A DNA stretch of 64,000 bases, taken from the NCBI RefSeq assembly GCF_022808985.1, contig NZ_JAKZFT010000010.1:1-64000 (forward strand), given 5' to 3'. Position numbers and translations under genes: made by a program. Numbering within the stretch: the first letter of the stretch is position 1; every line of letters begins with the position of its first letter. Below, one piece after another: positions 38,791 to 49,312 of this stretch. This DNA is from Geotalea sp. SG265 (GTDB lineage: Bacteria; Desulfobacterota; Desulfuromonadia; Geobacterales; Geobacteraceae). The notes beneath the pieces are model-generated. The model saw only the letters and a program-made list of their open reading frames with translations. It was not told the origin of the DNA and did no database searches.

Positions 38791-39377
38791 CGGGCTTTTT
38801 CAGGCAGATAGTTCTCCTGATCCTTCTACTGGTTCTGGGAGCCTGTTCCACTCCTGAAGGGAATTTACGGAAGGCAGAAAAGCCGCAGCAGCCGGTACAC
38901 GAGCGGCAGGTATCGGCAATGCAGAAGAAAGTTACATATTTTTTGGAAAAAAAACAGTATCGCCAAGCATTGGAAACCATGACCCGACGGCGGGAACCGA
39001 ATCTGTCTCCTTCTGGGATGGAAAAAGAATTTGTTGCCGCTGTAAACGGCCTTTTGGAGACTGGCGAAGAGGCCATGGCGCGCAACGAGCATCTGGCAGC
39101 CGGGCAGCTGTTCAAATTGGCCCTTGCTACCTATCCGGCAGAACCATCATTGCGCAGGAAGGTAAAACCAAGCGCAAGAAGGGTGAAGATTTATCTGGAT
39201 TCATGCTCCGCCAAACTTATGGATGAGGGCATGCAGGAATACCGGCGGGGTGAATTGGACCCGGCCATCAGGACCTGGAAAAGTATCCTCTCCTTCGACC
39301 CCGGGCACAGGGAAGCGCTAAAAGCCATCGAGACGGCCACCGTTCAGAAAAAATCGCTGCAGGTCCTTGAAGAATGA
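38787..39377 (+). CDS. TPR-like lipoprotein
   Basis: 196 residues. Lipoprotein signal LLILLLVLGACSTPEGN. The body is helical with two TPR-like pairs (YFLEKKQYRQALETM, GMQEYRRGELDPAIRTWKSILSFDPGHREALKAI). Coupled to the HD-GYP gene by a four-base overlap, a pairing like that of the GGDEF gene and lipoprotein at 23034-24883. The stop abuts the end of the convergent rlmD gene. Confidence 0.75.
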   Translation: MTGFFRQIVLLILLLVLGACSTPEGNLRKAEKPQQPVHERQVSAMQKKVTYFLEKKQYRQALETMTRRREPNLSPSGMEKEFVAAVNGLLETGEEAMARNEHLAAGQLFKLALATYPAEPSLRRKVKPSARRVKIYLDSCSAKLMDEGMQEYRRGELDPAIRTWKSILSFDPGHREALKAIETATVQKKSLQVLEE

Positions 39378-40808
39378 TTATCGGCGGCCAGCGGGATTTT
39401 GGCTACCGCTTTTGATCAGCAGTGCAACGTTTTCCACGTGTGGCGTCTGCGGGAACATATCCACCGGCTGTATTTCACCTGTCTGGTAACCCAGCCCATG
39501 CAGCAGGTTCAGGTCCCGGGCAAGCGTGTCCGGCGAGCAGGACACATAGACGATCCGTGCCGGCGCAAGGGCAGCAGCCTTTTTCAGGACCTGCTCGTCG
39601 CACCCTTTTCGCGGCGGGTTGAGAACCACCATATCCACCTTTTTGCCGTCCTCTCCCACTTCTTCAATAAGCTTTGCCACGTCTCCCGCCATGAACCGGC
39701 AGTTGCCGATGCCGTTCAGCTGGGCATTCTTCTCGGCATCGGCCACGGCAGCATCCACTGCCTCAATGCCGATCACTTCCTTACATTGCCTCGCCAGAAA
39801 GAGTGAGATGCCGCCGATACCGCAATAGAGATCGAGAACCTTATCGGTGCCGGTGAGACCACCCCACTCGCGGACCTTTTCGTAGATGATACGGGCGCTG
39901 CCGCTGTTGATCTGGAAGAACGAGCGGGGCGAGATAAGAAAACTCGTGTCTCCAAGGGTTGCGGACAGAACCTGTTCCTTGGTGATGAAATAATCCTTTT
40001 GGCCAAGGATGACGTTTCCCTGCGATCCATTGACGTTCTGGGCGATGACGCCCACCTCTGGTACCGTATTTCGCAGATGCTTGGCCAGGTGGTGGAGCTC
40101 ATTGTAGCTCCGCTCTGCGGTGACAAATATGACCATTGCCCGGTTTTCGGATTCTGAAACCCTGACAACCAGGTAGCGCAAGAGGCCCATCTGGCTTTTA
40201 GGATTGTATATGGGGACCTTTCCCTTTTTGATTCCTGCCCTGACGGCCACGATGACCTTATCGATCAGCGGGTGGTGCACCGCGCAGCCTGTGACGTCCA
40301 GAACTTCATGGCTGTTGCGGCGGTAGATGCCGATGACCGGATCGGCAAACTTGCCGGCAACCACCAGCTTGGCCGAATTGCGGTAGTGAAGCTGCCGGGG
40401 AGAAGGAATCACCTCATGCAGCGCGGCCTTCTCCAAGGTCTTGTATCTGCGAATGAACCGGGTAACGAGCCGTTGTTTCCAGGCGAGTTGTGCAGAATAT
40501 TTCATCTGCATCAATGGACAGCCGTCGCATGAGCTCTTATCGCATGAGGGGTGAGCGACCCTTTCCGGTGAAGTCTTGATTATTTTTGCAAGAGCCGCGA
40601 AGGTCTCTCTTCTTCCCACATAGGAAACCTTTGCCCGGACCGTCTCTCCCGGAAGAGAACCGGCAATGAGGATGGTGGTTGACTCATGGCAGGAAACGCC
40701 AAAACCATCGTCATTCATGGAGGTAATGGCCAGCTCCAGCATCTGGCCGACCTTCGGCTTGTTGCCTTCTTTTTTTGCAGGGGAAGTCGAATGGGTATTT
40801 TTTTTCAT
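39378..40808 (-). CDS. 23S rRNA (uracil-C5)-methyltransferase, RlmD/RumA type
   Basis: 476 residues. N-terminal TRAM domain (ELAITSMNDDGFGVSCHE), a cysteine cluster for [4Fe-4S] (HPSCDKSSCDGCPLMQM), SAM-binding DLYCGIGGISLFLARQ near residue 320, and the catalytic Cys in VSCSPDTLARDLNLL. It would methylate U1939 or a neighbouring uracil (RlmD versus RlmCD not separable here). Monocistronic, with an A+T-rich region upstream. Confidence 0.92.
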   Translation of the reverse strand: MKKNTHSTSPAKKEGNKPKVGQMLELAITSMNDDGFGVSCHESTTILIAGSLPGETVRAKVSYVGRRETFAALAKIIKTSPERVAHPSCDKSSCDGCPLMQMKYSAQLAWKQRLVTRFIRRYKTLEKAALHEVIPSPRQLHYRNSAKLVVAGKFADPVIGIYRRNSHEVLDVTGCAVHHPLIDKVIVAVRAGIKKGKVPIYNPKSQMGLLRYLVVRVSESENRAMVIFVTAERSYNELHHLAKHLRNTVPEVGVIAQNVNGSQGNVILGQKDYFITKEQVLSATLGDTSFLISPRSFFQINSGSARIIYEKVREWGGLTGTDKVLDLYCGIGGISLFLARQCKEVIGIEAVDAAVADAEKNAQLNGIGNCRFMAGDVAKLIEEVGEDGKKVDMVVLNPPRKGCDEQVLKKAAALAPARIVYVSCSPDTLARDLNLLHGLGYQTGEIQPVDMFPQTPHVENVALLIKSGSQNPAGRR

Positions 40809-41022
40809 GGAATTACTAAATAGTAAAATAAAAGATCTGTCAATGGCGGATTTGGTGTAGACATGTAAATTAAAGTGTAGAAAAAGTAATCACACTGAGG
40901 ACTGCTTTGAATAAATAATGAGCAGTTGTTCTAATATTTGGCAGTATAAATTGTTGAAATATAAACTGAAACAGGAGCTTTTGCACAATATTTTATCATC
41001 TGCCTAATTATGGTGCAGATGA

Positions 41023-42444
<1,422 letters not shown>

Positions 42445-42460
42445 CTGCAACCACCTGAAG

Positions 42461-42488
42461 GGCCGGGAGCGATCCCGGCCATTTTTTT
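42461..42488 (+). terminator. Rho-independent terminator of gdhA
   Basis: GGCCGGGA and TCCCGGCC with a four-base loop, followed by a run of seven T. It lies 16 bases after the gdhA stop. The rest of 42489-42758 has no gene; it holds the short repeat at 42631. Confidence 0.9.
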
Positions 42489-42630
42489 CCTCCTGAAATT
42501 TTGGGGAAAAGACAGGCAGTCGCGACGTCGTCCGTTCGCTCTGTCGTCCACAGCTGCGGACCTCGCAGTGCCGCCCGCGGGTGGATGCCGCACGGTTCCA
42601 AAACAGTGGGTCCCTACTCCGTACCACATG

Positions 42631-42660
42631 CGGCGGGTGTCCGTTCACCGCTATGGCTCG
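42631..42660 (+). repeat. Dispersed intergenic repeat, copy A
   Basis: The 30-base segment beginning CGGCGGGTGTCCG and ending GGCTCG occurs again at 58192-58221 with three differences. Both copies lie between genes on the same strand. Confidence 0.7.
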
Positions 42661-42758
42661 CCGCTTACTCCCGACGCCCCGCCTGCTTTCTCTGGAAAAT
42701 ATCCCCAAATACTTTCTTATGGACTTCTCTTGCAACAAGCAGATTTCCGTCTCATTTC

Positions 42759-42788
42759 TTGACTTTTCCTCACTCCTTCCGATAAGAT
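42759..42788 (+). promoter_or_regulatory. Promoter of ispG, possibly giving a leaderless mRNA
   Basis: TTGACT (42759-42764), 18-base spacer, TAAGAT (42783-42788). The expected transcription start, 7-9 bases on, falls at or next to the ispG ATG 42797. No ribosome-binding site is visible before that ATG. Confidence 0.5.
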
Positions 42789-42796
42789 GCGCCGTT

Positions 42797-43858
42797 ATGA
42801 AAAAAGCCACCAAACAGATAACCATCGGCAATGTAAAAATAGGCGGGGATGCTCCATGCTCCGTCCAGTCCATGTGCAGCACTGACACCCGTGATGTTGC
42901 GGCTACCCTGGAGCAGATCCGGAGACTGAATGATGCCGGCTGCGAGCTGGTGCGCTGTGCCGTACCCGATATGGACGCTGCTGTCGCCCTTGGCCGAATC
43001 AAGAGTCAGAGTCCCATTCCGGTCATCGCTGATATTCATTTCGACTACAAGCTGGCCTTAAAGGTCCTGGAGAACTGCATCGACGGCCTGCGACTAAATC
43101 CGGGCAATATCGGCGATCAGTGGAAGGTGGCCGAGGTGGTGAAGAGCGCCGCCGAACGCCAGGTGCCGATCCGCATCGGCGTCAACGCCGGATCACTGGA
43201 AAAGGAACTGCTGCAGAAATACGGTCATCCCACCGCCGAGGCCATGGTGGAGTCGGCCATGGGCCACGTGCGGATACTTGAAGACCTGGGCTATGACCAG
43301 ATCAAGATCTCTCTCAAGGCTTCCGACGTGCTCAAAACCGTATCCGCCTACCGCCTCCTTTCCCGGACGGTCGATTATCCGCTCCATATCGGCATCACCG
43401 AAGCCGGCACCATTTTTTCCGGCACAATCAAGTCATCGGTGGGGCTTGGCATCCTTCTAGCCGACGGTATCGGCGATACCATGCGGGTTTCCCTTACCGG
43501 CGACCCGGTGGACGAGGTGCGGGTCGGTTATGAGATCCTCAAAGCCATCGGTATCAGGCAGCGCGGTATCAACTTTGTCTCCTGTCCCACCTGCGGCCGC
43601 TGCCAGATCAATCTGATAAAGGTTGCCGAAGAGGTGGAGAAGCGGCTTTCCGGGGTCGATAAACACATTACTGTGGCTGTGATGGGGTGTGTGGTCAATG
43701 GCCCGGGGGAGGCCCGGGAGGCAGATTTCGGCGTGGCCGGCGGACGGGGAGAAGGGCTCCTTTTCAAGCACGGCGAGATTCTGCGCAAGGTGCCGGAAGG
43801 TAATCTTGCCGACGCCCTGGTGGCGGAAGTGCTTGATGCGGTGAAGAGTGAAGAGTGA
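42797..43858 (+). CDS. 4-hydroxy-3-methylbut-2-enyl diphosphate synthase (IspG)
   Basis: Iron-sulfur enzyme of the MEP isoprenoid pathway, 353 residues from ATG 42797. Motifs: SVQSMCSTDTRDVAAT, IADIHFDYKLAL, LRLNPGNIG, and the C-terminal cluster ligands in SCPTCGRCQ and VMGCVVNGPGEA. The frame is open to 42581 but that part encodes no family sequence. The last codons (VKSEE) and stop lie inside a seven-base tandem repeat, so the C terminus could change with repeat number. Confidence 0.95.
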   Translation: MKKATKQITIGNVKIGGDAPCSVQSMCSTDTRDVAATLEQIRRLNDAGCELVRCAVPDMDAAVALGRIKSQSPIPVIADIHFDYKLALKVLENCIDGLRLNPGNIGDQWKVAEVVKSAAERQVPIRIGVNAGSLEKELLQKYGHPTAEAMVESAMGHVRILEDLGYDQIKISLKASDVLKTVSAYRLLSRTVDYPLHIGITEAGTIFSGTIKSSVGLGILLADGIGDTMRVSLTGDPVDEVRVGYEILKAIGIRQRGINFVSCPTCGRCQINLIKVAEEVEKRLSGVDKHITVAVMGCVVNGPGEAREADFGVAGGRGEGLLFKHGEILRKVPEGNLADALVAEVLDAVKSEE

Positions 43859-43909
43859 AGAGTGAAGAGTGAAGAGTGAAGAGTGAAGAGTGAAGAGTGA
43901 AGAGTGAAG
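43841..43909 (+). repeat. Heptanucleotide tandem repeat (GTGAAGA), nearly ten copies
   Basis: Nine full copies of GTGAAGA and a last GTGAAG run without interruption. The repeat begins inside the ispG coding end and includes its stop, then fills most of the gap before proS. Such runs change length by slipped-strand mispairing. Confidence 0.95.
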
Positions 43910-43955
43910 GCGCGCCCTTTGCGCCGTTTCCATAGCGAAAGAGAGACCTTTATTT

Positions 43956-45680
43956 ATGCGTTATTCGCGGTATTTCATACCGACTGTTAAGGAGACCCCT
44001 TCCGATGCGGAGGTGATCTCACACCAGCTCATGCTGCGCGGGGGGATGATCCGCAAGCTAGCAGCGGGAGTCTACGACTATCTCCCCCTGGGGCTGCGCT
44101 CCATCCGCAAGGTGGAGAACATCGTTCGTGAGGAGATGAACCGGGCTGGGGCAATCGAGCTTTTGATGCCGACCGTCCAGCCTGCCGAGCTCTGGCAGGA
44201 GTCTGGCCGCTGGGAGCAGTACGGCAAGGAGCTGCTTCGCTTCAAGGACCGGAAGGATACGGAATTTTGCCTTGGACCGACCCACGAGGAGGTCATTACC
44301 GATCTGGTCCGCCGCGAAGTGAAGAGCTACCGGCAGTTGCCTCTCAACCTCTACCAGATCCAGGGGAAATTCCGGGATGAAATCAGGCCCCGCTTCGGCC
44401 TCATGCGCGGCCGAGAGTTCATCATGAAGGACGCCTACTCCTTCGACGTGGACGAAAAGGCAGCGGATATTTCGTATGATAAAATGTACCAGGCCTATCG
44501 GCGCATCTTCGAGCGTTGCGGGCTTAAATTCCGAGCCGTCGAGGCGGATACCGGCAGCATTGGCGGTTCCTGGTCCCATGAATTCATGGTACTGGCCGAG
44601 TCGGGAGAGGATGCCATTGTTTCCTGCACCGCCTGCGACTATGCCGCCAATGTGGAGAAGGCCGAAGCACGGCAGTCGATGGTCGCCGAGCATGCCGATC
44701 CCCGCGAGCTGGAAAAGGTGGCGACTCCCGGGAAGAAAAGTATCGAAGAGGTCGCCGGCTTCCTTGCCGTCCATGAATCTTCTCTGGTCAAAACACTGGT
44801 GCTTCTGGCGGACAACGAACCGGTGGTGGCGCTTCTGCGTGGCGATCACGAATTGAATGAGATCAAGCTGAAGAATATCCTTGGTTGCGATACTTTGGAA
44901 ATGGCTGGCGAAGAGGTGGTTATCAAGGTTACCGGCGCACCCACCGGCTTTGCCGGACCGGTAGGTCTCAACGCCAAGATAGTTGCCGACCTGGCGGTGC
45001 AGGGAATGAAGAATTTCGTCACCGGCGCTAACGCCAAGGACTTGCACTACAAGAACGTCAACCTGGGACGGGATTTCGCCGTCACCACCTTTGCCGATAT
45101 CCGCAACGTGGTGCTCGGTGACCCCTGTCCCCGCTGCCAGGGGGGGACGCTTGAGATGTGGCGGGGCATCGAGGTCGGACACGTCTTCAAGCTGGGTACC
45201 AAGTATTCCAAGGCCCTGAAAGCAACCTACCTGGATGCGGACGGCAAAGAGCAGATCATCTTCATGGGCTGCTACGGGATCGGTATCGGCCGGACTGTCG
45301 CCGCCTGTATCGAACAGAACCACGACGAAAACGGCATCATCTTCCCCATTCCCATTGCCCCGTTTCACTGCATCATCTCCGCCCTCAACATGAAGGAGGA
45401 TGTGGTACGGGAGGCATCGGAGTCGATCTACGCCCAGCTTGCCGACGCCGGAGTGGAAGTCCTGCTGGATGACCGGGACGAGCGCCCCGGTTTCAAGTTC
45501 AAGGATGCGGACCTGATCGGCATTCCCCTGCGCATCGTCGTCGGCAGCAAGAACCTGGCCGACGGTAAAGTGGAGCTGAAGTGTCGCCGGAGCGGAGAGG
45601 TTGAGCTGGTCACCATAGGCGAAGCTGTGGAAAAGGTGAAATCTGCCGTCAGTGCGGCATTGAAACAGGGAATCCAATGA
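43956..45680 (+). CDS. Prolyl-tRNA synthetase, bacterial type with editing domain
   Basis: Charges tRNA-Pro. 574 residues. Class II motifs: motif 2 in [25 protein letters not shown], motif 3 in [14 protein letters not shown]. The INS (YbaK-like) editing domain against Ala-tRNA-Pro is at about 240-395 ([30 protein letters not shown]). C-terminal anticodon-binding domain ([22 protein letters not shown]). ATG 43956 is 98 bases after ispG. The stop overlaps the pyrF start (ATGA). Confidence 0.97.
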   Translation: MRYSRYFIPTVKETPSDAEVISHQLMLRGGMIRKLAAGVYDYLPLGLRSIRKVENIVREEMNRAGAIELLMPTVQPAELWQESGRWEQYGKELLRFKDRKDTEFCLGPTHEEVITDLVRREVKSYRQLPLNLYQIQGKFRDEIRPRFGLMRGREFIMKDAYSFDVDEKAADISYDKMYQAYRRIFERCGLKFRAVEADTGSIGGSWSHEFMVLAESGEDAIVSCTACDYAANVEKAEARQSMVAEHADPRELEKVATPGKKSIEEVAGFLAVHESSLVKTLVLLADNEPVVALLRGDHELNEIKLKNILGCDTLEMAGEEVVIKVTGAPTGFAGPVGLNAKIVADLAVQGMKNFVTGANAKDLHYKNVNLGRDFAVTTFADIRNVVLGDPCPRCQGGTLEMWRGIEVGHVFKLGTKYSKALKATYLDADGKEQIIFMGCYGIGIGRTVAACIEQNHDENGIIFPIPIAPFHCIISALNMKEDVVREASESIYAQLADAGVEVLLDDRDERPGFKFKDADLIGIPLRIVVGSKNLADGKVELKCRRSGEVELVTIGEAVEKVKSAVSAALKQGIQ

Positions 45681-46396
45681 CCAGAGAAGAAGCACGGGCA
45701 AAGATCATTTTCGCCCTGGACGTGAATGAGTTCAGCGACGTGGAAAAATGGGCCGACCTGCTTTCTCCTCACGTGGGAATGTTCAAGGTGGGCAAGCAGC
45801 TCTATACGGCCTGTGGGCCGGCTGTGGTACGGATGATCCAGAAATATGGCGGCGAGGTCTTTCTCGACCTGAAATACCACGATATTCCCAACACGGTGGC
45901 CATGGCCTCCCTGGAAGCCGCTCGCATGGGAGTGAAACTGTTCAATCTGCATGCCCTGGGTGGCTACGAAATGATGTCCAAGACGGTGGAGACCTTGGAC
46001 AAGGAGTTCAAGGGGGGCGAGCGGGGAAAGGTGCTGGCGGTTACGATTCTTACTTCGTCGAACGAGCAGACTTTGCGCGATGTGGGAATAAACCTGCCGG
46101 TGCCGGAGATGGTTGTGAAGCTGGCGACGTTAGCCAAAAAAGCAGGCATCGATGGCGTCGTCGCATCTCCCCAGGAGGTGCCCCTGATTCGCGAGGCCTG
46201 CGGCAACGATTTTCTCATCGTGACCCCGGGGGTTCGCCCTGCCTTTGCTGCCGCCGATGATCAGAAACGAATCATGACCCCTGTGGAAGCGGTAAAGACC
46301 GGTGCCGATTACCTGGTCATCGGTCGTCCCATTTCCGCCGCGCCGAGCCCGACAGAAGCGGCAGAAGCCATAATTGCCGAGATTGTCGCCGGCTGA
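45677..46396 (+). CDS. Orotidine 5'-phosphate decarboxylase
   Basis: Final step of UMP synthesis. 239 residues; [11 protein letters not shown], the catalytic [15 protein letters not shown] (Asp-x-Lys-x-x-Asp), [19 protein letters not shown] and DYLVIGRPI. Translationally coupled to proS. Confidence 0.96.
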   Translation: MTREEARAKIIFALDVNEFSDVEKWADLLSPHVGMFKVGKQLYTACGPAVVRMIQKYGGEVFLDLKYHDIPNTVAMASLEAARMGVKLFNLHALGGYEMMSKTVETLDKEFKGGERGKVLAVTILTSSNEQTLRDVGINLPVPEMVVKLATLAKKAGIDGVVASPQEVPLIREACGNDFLIVTPGVRPAFAAADDQKRIMTPVEAVKTGADYLVIGRPISAAPSPTEAAEAIIAEIVAG

Positions 46397-46471
46397 CGCA
46401 GCGCCGGTGGAGCGATGCCCGCGGCTCCGGTGTGCTTGCAGCATCATCTTCACGTAAAGATTGGGAAATTG

Positions 46472-47209
46472 ATGAAAGACGAAATTATCTACGGGCTCAA
46501 TTCGGTTATGGAGGCTCTCCGCGGCAAACGTAGAGCCTTCGAACTTTTTGTCGCCGGCAGCCATGATCGGCGCCTGGAAAAGCTACTCGACCTGGCAGAA
46601 GAGAAGCGGGTTCCGGTGCGCCATCGGGACAAACGTGACCTGGCCCGCATTTGCGGCACCGACCACCACCAGGGTGTCGCACTCCGCATCGAGCGATTTG
46701 CCTATGCCCAACTGGCTGATATACTGGAGAGGAACACTGTTCGCAGCAATGGCCTGTTACTGGTCCTTGACGGCGTGCAGGACCCCCACAACCTTGGAGC
46801 CCTTATTCGCAGCGCCGCCTGTGCCGGTGCAGATGGCGTCATTATTCCAAGAGATCGTGCGGTGGGGGTGACGGCAACAGTGGAAAAGGCCTCCGCCGGT
46901 GCTGTCGAGACCGTGGCCGTAGCAGAGGTAACCAATATAGCTCAGACGCTGGATGAATTGAAAGGGGCGGGTTTCTGGATCTACGGTGCAGCAGGTGAAT
47001 CACCCGATTCCATCTATGACCAGAAGCTCACCGGTGCAGTGGCACTGGTCATTGGCAGCGAAGGGGAGGGGATCAGACCGCTGGTGAAGAAGAAGTGCGA
47101 TATGTTGGTGTCGATCCCGCTACAGGGGGGCATCAACTCCCTCAATGCTTCGGTTGCCGGCGGGATCATGCTCTTTGAAGTAGTCAGGCAGCGGATAAAA
47201 AACAGGTAA
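46472..47209 (+). CDS. 23S rRNA (guanosine-2'-O)-methyltransferase RlmB-type (SpoU)
   Basis: 245 residues from ATG 46472. N-terminal substrate-binding domain (IIYGLNSVMEALRGKRRAFELFVA) and SPOUT knot motifs LDGVQDPHNLGALIRSA, VIGSEGEGI and IPLQGGINSLNASVAGGIMLFE. It would methylate G2251 or a similar site in 23S rRNA. Start precedes a recognisable domain directly; the frame to 46415 has no family sequence. Confidence 0.93.
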   Translation: MKDEIIYGLNSVMEALRGKRRAFELFVAGSHDRRLEKLLDLAEEKRVPVRHRDKRDLARICGTDHHQGVALRIERFAYAQLADILERNTVRSNGLLLVLDGVQDPHNLGALIRSAACAGADGVIIPRDRAVGVTATVEKASAGAVETVAVAEVTNIAQTLDELKGAGFWIYGAAGESPDSIYDQKLTGAVALVIGSEGEGIRPLVKKKCDMLVSIPLQGGINSLNASVAGGIMLFEVVRQRIKNR

Positions 47210-47264
47210 CACCAAACTTTTAGTTGACAAGGCAAAGGCTGTTGGTATATAAACACTAAGTTAC

Positions 47265-47341
<77 letters not shown>

Positions 47342-47350
47342 AATAATTTC

Positions 47351-47384
47351 AAGGGGCTACATTCAATGTAGCCCCTTTTCTTTT
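47351..47384 (+). terminator. Rho-independent terminator after tRNA-fMet
   Basis: AAGGGGCTAC and GTAGCCCCTT separated by ATTCAAT, followed by TTTCTTTT. Confidence 0.9.
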
Positions 47385-47857
47385 ACTTATCTGTTGCGAC
47401 TTTTGTTGCGACTAATATGAATACCTACCTTGCAGTACCTCCTACCTAAGCAGGACAATCCCATTACTAGTTACACTCTTGACGGTTCAGATAACCCACG
47501 CCATGTATCAACATTTTCAGGCAAGGTTGCTGTTGAAGGTTGATGGTCTCCCTCCCGAGGTCTTCTTTTATAACTCAGGAGTGTCTAGGAAACCAGTGGC
47601 GATTCAATCTGCCGGCATAATTCAAGTTATTCTGCCTACCTTTCTTGATAATGTGAAACATGCTCGTTGCCCAGCTTATATGAGATGTTGATAAGAAGCA
47701 ACTACTTCGCGGCAGTTCCATAATGTGAATTGAATAAAAGAACTAAACCTCATCCCCAGCCCCGCCGAATAGCTAAACATCATTGAATTTGTAAAAGGGA
47801 GAGCTGACCCAGCACCTGTCTTCCATACAGCCGCATTAAACTGAAAGGGTACTCAAC
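47385..47857. other. Intergenic region after tRNA-fMet, possible scar of an integrated element
   Basis: About 470 bases without a convincing gene. A direct repeat of GTTGCGACT separated by TTT lies at 47393-47413; this word is familiar to me from the flanks of elements integrated at tRNA genes. No integrase is present. A 70-codon frame at 47479 has no ribosome site or family features. Confidence 0.4.
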
Positions 47858-49276
47858 ATGAAAAGTAAAGGCGTCAAGAATCTTGTTGTGATGATTCTCC
47901 TGCTTCTGCCATTGATGGTGGTGGGCTGCAGCGGTAGCGGGAACGGTTCAACTGGCACGGTCATAGTTTTCACCGACGTCCATTTCAATCCTTTTTATGA
48001 CCCGACTCTTTTCCCGGCGCTTAATGCTGCCGACGCAGGCCAGTGGGCTGGTATCTTCAGGACCTCGGCTATTACCGCTCCTTCCGCATGGGGAGCCGAT
48101 ACCAATTACCCCCTGCTTGCCCTGGCCCTCTCCAGTATAAAGCAAAACCGGGGAGGCAGCCCATTCATTATCTTTACCGGCGACATCCTTGGGCATTACC
48201 TTCCGCAACAGTTCTATAAGCAGATCAATGGCACCACAAGCCCGCGCAACGACGCGGATGTCGCAGCCATGAAAGCCTTTACCGACAAGACGATGTCATT
48301 TTTCATGCAGCAGGTGAGGGGGGCGGCGGGCGATACGCCGGTCCTGTTTGCGCTTGGCAATGCCGATTCCTACACGGGACTTGGACCCGACAGCAGTTTT
48401 CTCGCCGCGACGGCGGAGCTGTATTACACGCAGTTCGTGAACGGTGCGGTGGATCACCAGGCGTTTACCGAGTCGTTCACAAGCGGAGGATACTACGCCG
48501 CGGAACCTAAGGGCACGAATCTCATGGTGATCGGACTCAACACCTTCGAGTTTTCCCCCTCCAACGCCTATTTCACCACTGCCACCACCGGCCCTGCGGT
48601 AGCTGCGGAACTGGCCTGGCTCGATACGACGCTTGCCTCGGCCCAGGCCAAGGGAAAGAAGGTGTGGCTCCTGATGCATGTGCCTCCTGGTGTGGATATA
48701 TACTCGACTGCGCGAACCGTTGACGTTGACGGTCACATAACCAGTGCGGTATTGATGTGGGACCAGGGTTACCAGGCGACTTTCCTGCAGATACTTGCCA
48801 AATATCCCGGCCTTGTCACACAGACGTTTGCTGCGCATACCCACATGGACGAATACCGGATCATCTCGTCCGATAATGTGGCGGTCACAACTCCCAGCAT
48901 AGCTCCGTATTTCGGCGATAATCCCGCTTACAGGATCTTCACCTTTTCCCACGAGACTTTGAAGGCCAGCGACTATACGTCCCTGAACTACGATCTCGCC
49001 ACCATGCCGGGGCAGTTCGGCAGCTATTACACCTTCTCAATGGCGTATCTGATGCAGGGTGGCCTCAATGATTCCCTGTCCAAACTGTATCCCCTGCTAC
49101 ACTCGGACAGTTCAAAGCAGCAGCTTTACCGTGGCTATTATTTTTCCGGGCACGATTACACCGTGCCCAGCGGCGCCATGTCTTATCCCATTACCGACAA
49201 GACCTGGCCGGTGTACTGGTGCGGTGCCGGCCATGTCGATGAGCAGGGCTTTATCGGCTGCGTGAACTCCTATTGA
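47858..49276 (+). CDS. Lipoprotein metallophosphoesterase, acid sphingomyelinase-like
   Basis: 472 residues. Lipoprotein signal LLLLPLMVVGCSGSG. Calcineurin-type motifs: VFTDVHFNPFYDP (D-x-H), IIFTGDILGHY (GD), ALGNADSYTG (GNA-D; the usual His of GNH is Ala here), WLLMHVPPG and AAHTHMDEY. This pattern and length fit acid-sphingomyelinase-like phosphodiesterases, which act outside the cytoplasm. First of three consecutive exported phosphoesterase-type genes. Confidence 0.85.
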   Translation: MKSKGVKNLVVMILLLLPLMVVGCSGSGNGSTGTVIVFTDVHFNPFYDPTLFPALNAADAGQWAGIFRTSAITAPSAWGADTNYPLLALALSSIKQNRGGSPFIIFTGDILGHYLPQQFYKQINGTTSPRNDADVAAMKAFTDKTMSFFMQQVRGAAGDTPVLFALGNADSYTGLGPDSSFLAATAELYYTQFVNGAVDHQAFTESFTSGGYYAAEPKGTNLMVIGLNTFEFSPSNAYFTTATTGPAVAAELAWLDTTLASAQAKGKKVWLLMHVPPGVDIYSTARTVDVDGHITSAVLMWDQGYQATFLQILAKYPGLVTQTFAAHTHMDEYRIISSDNVAVTTPSIAPYFGDNPAYRIFTFSHETLKASDYTSLNYDLATMPGQFGSYYTFSMAYLMQGGLNDSLSKLYPLLHSDSSKQQLYRGYYFSGHDYTVPSGAMSYPITDKTWPVYWCGAGHVDEQGFIGCVNSY

Positions 49277-49312
49277 TGCTCTTGAACCAGAGATAAAGGA
49301 GGGATGGAAGAC

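Noticed and set aside
42581-42796. N-terminal extension of ispG
   Set aside because: The added residues lack family similarity and include the intergenic repeat; the promoter lies inside this part.
43841-43909. CRISPR or coding repeat
   Set aside because: It is a simple seven-base tandem run without spacers.
44058-45701. 547-residue frame on the minus strand
   Set aside because: It lies entirely opposite proS, which has all class II synthetase motifs. The reverse frame is a codon-usage shadow with no family sequence.
47479-47691. 70-residue frame after tRNA-fMet
   Set aside because: No ribosome site, no family features and no neighbour context.
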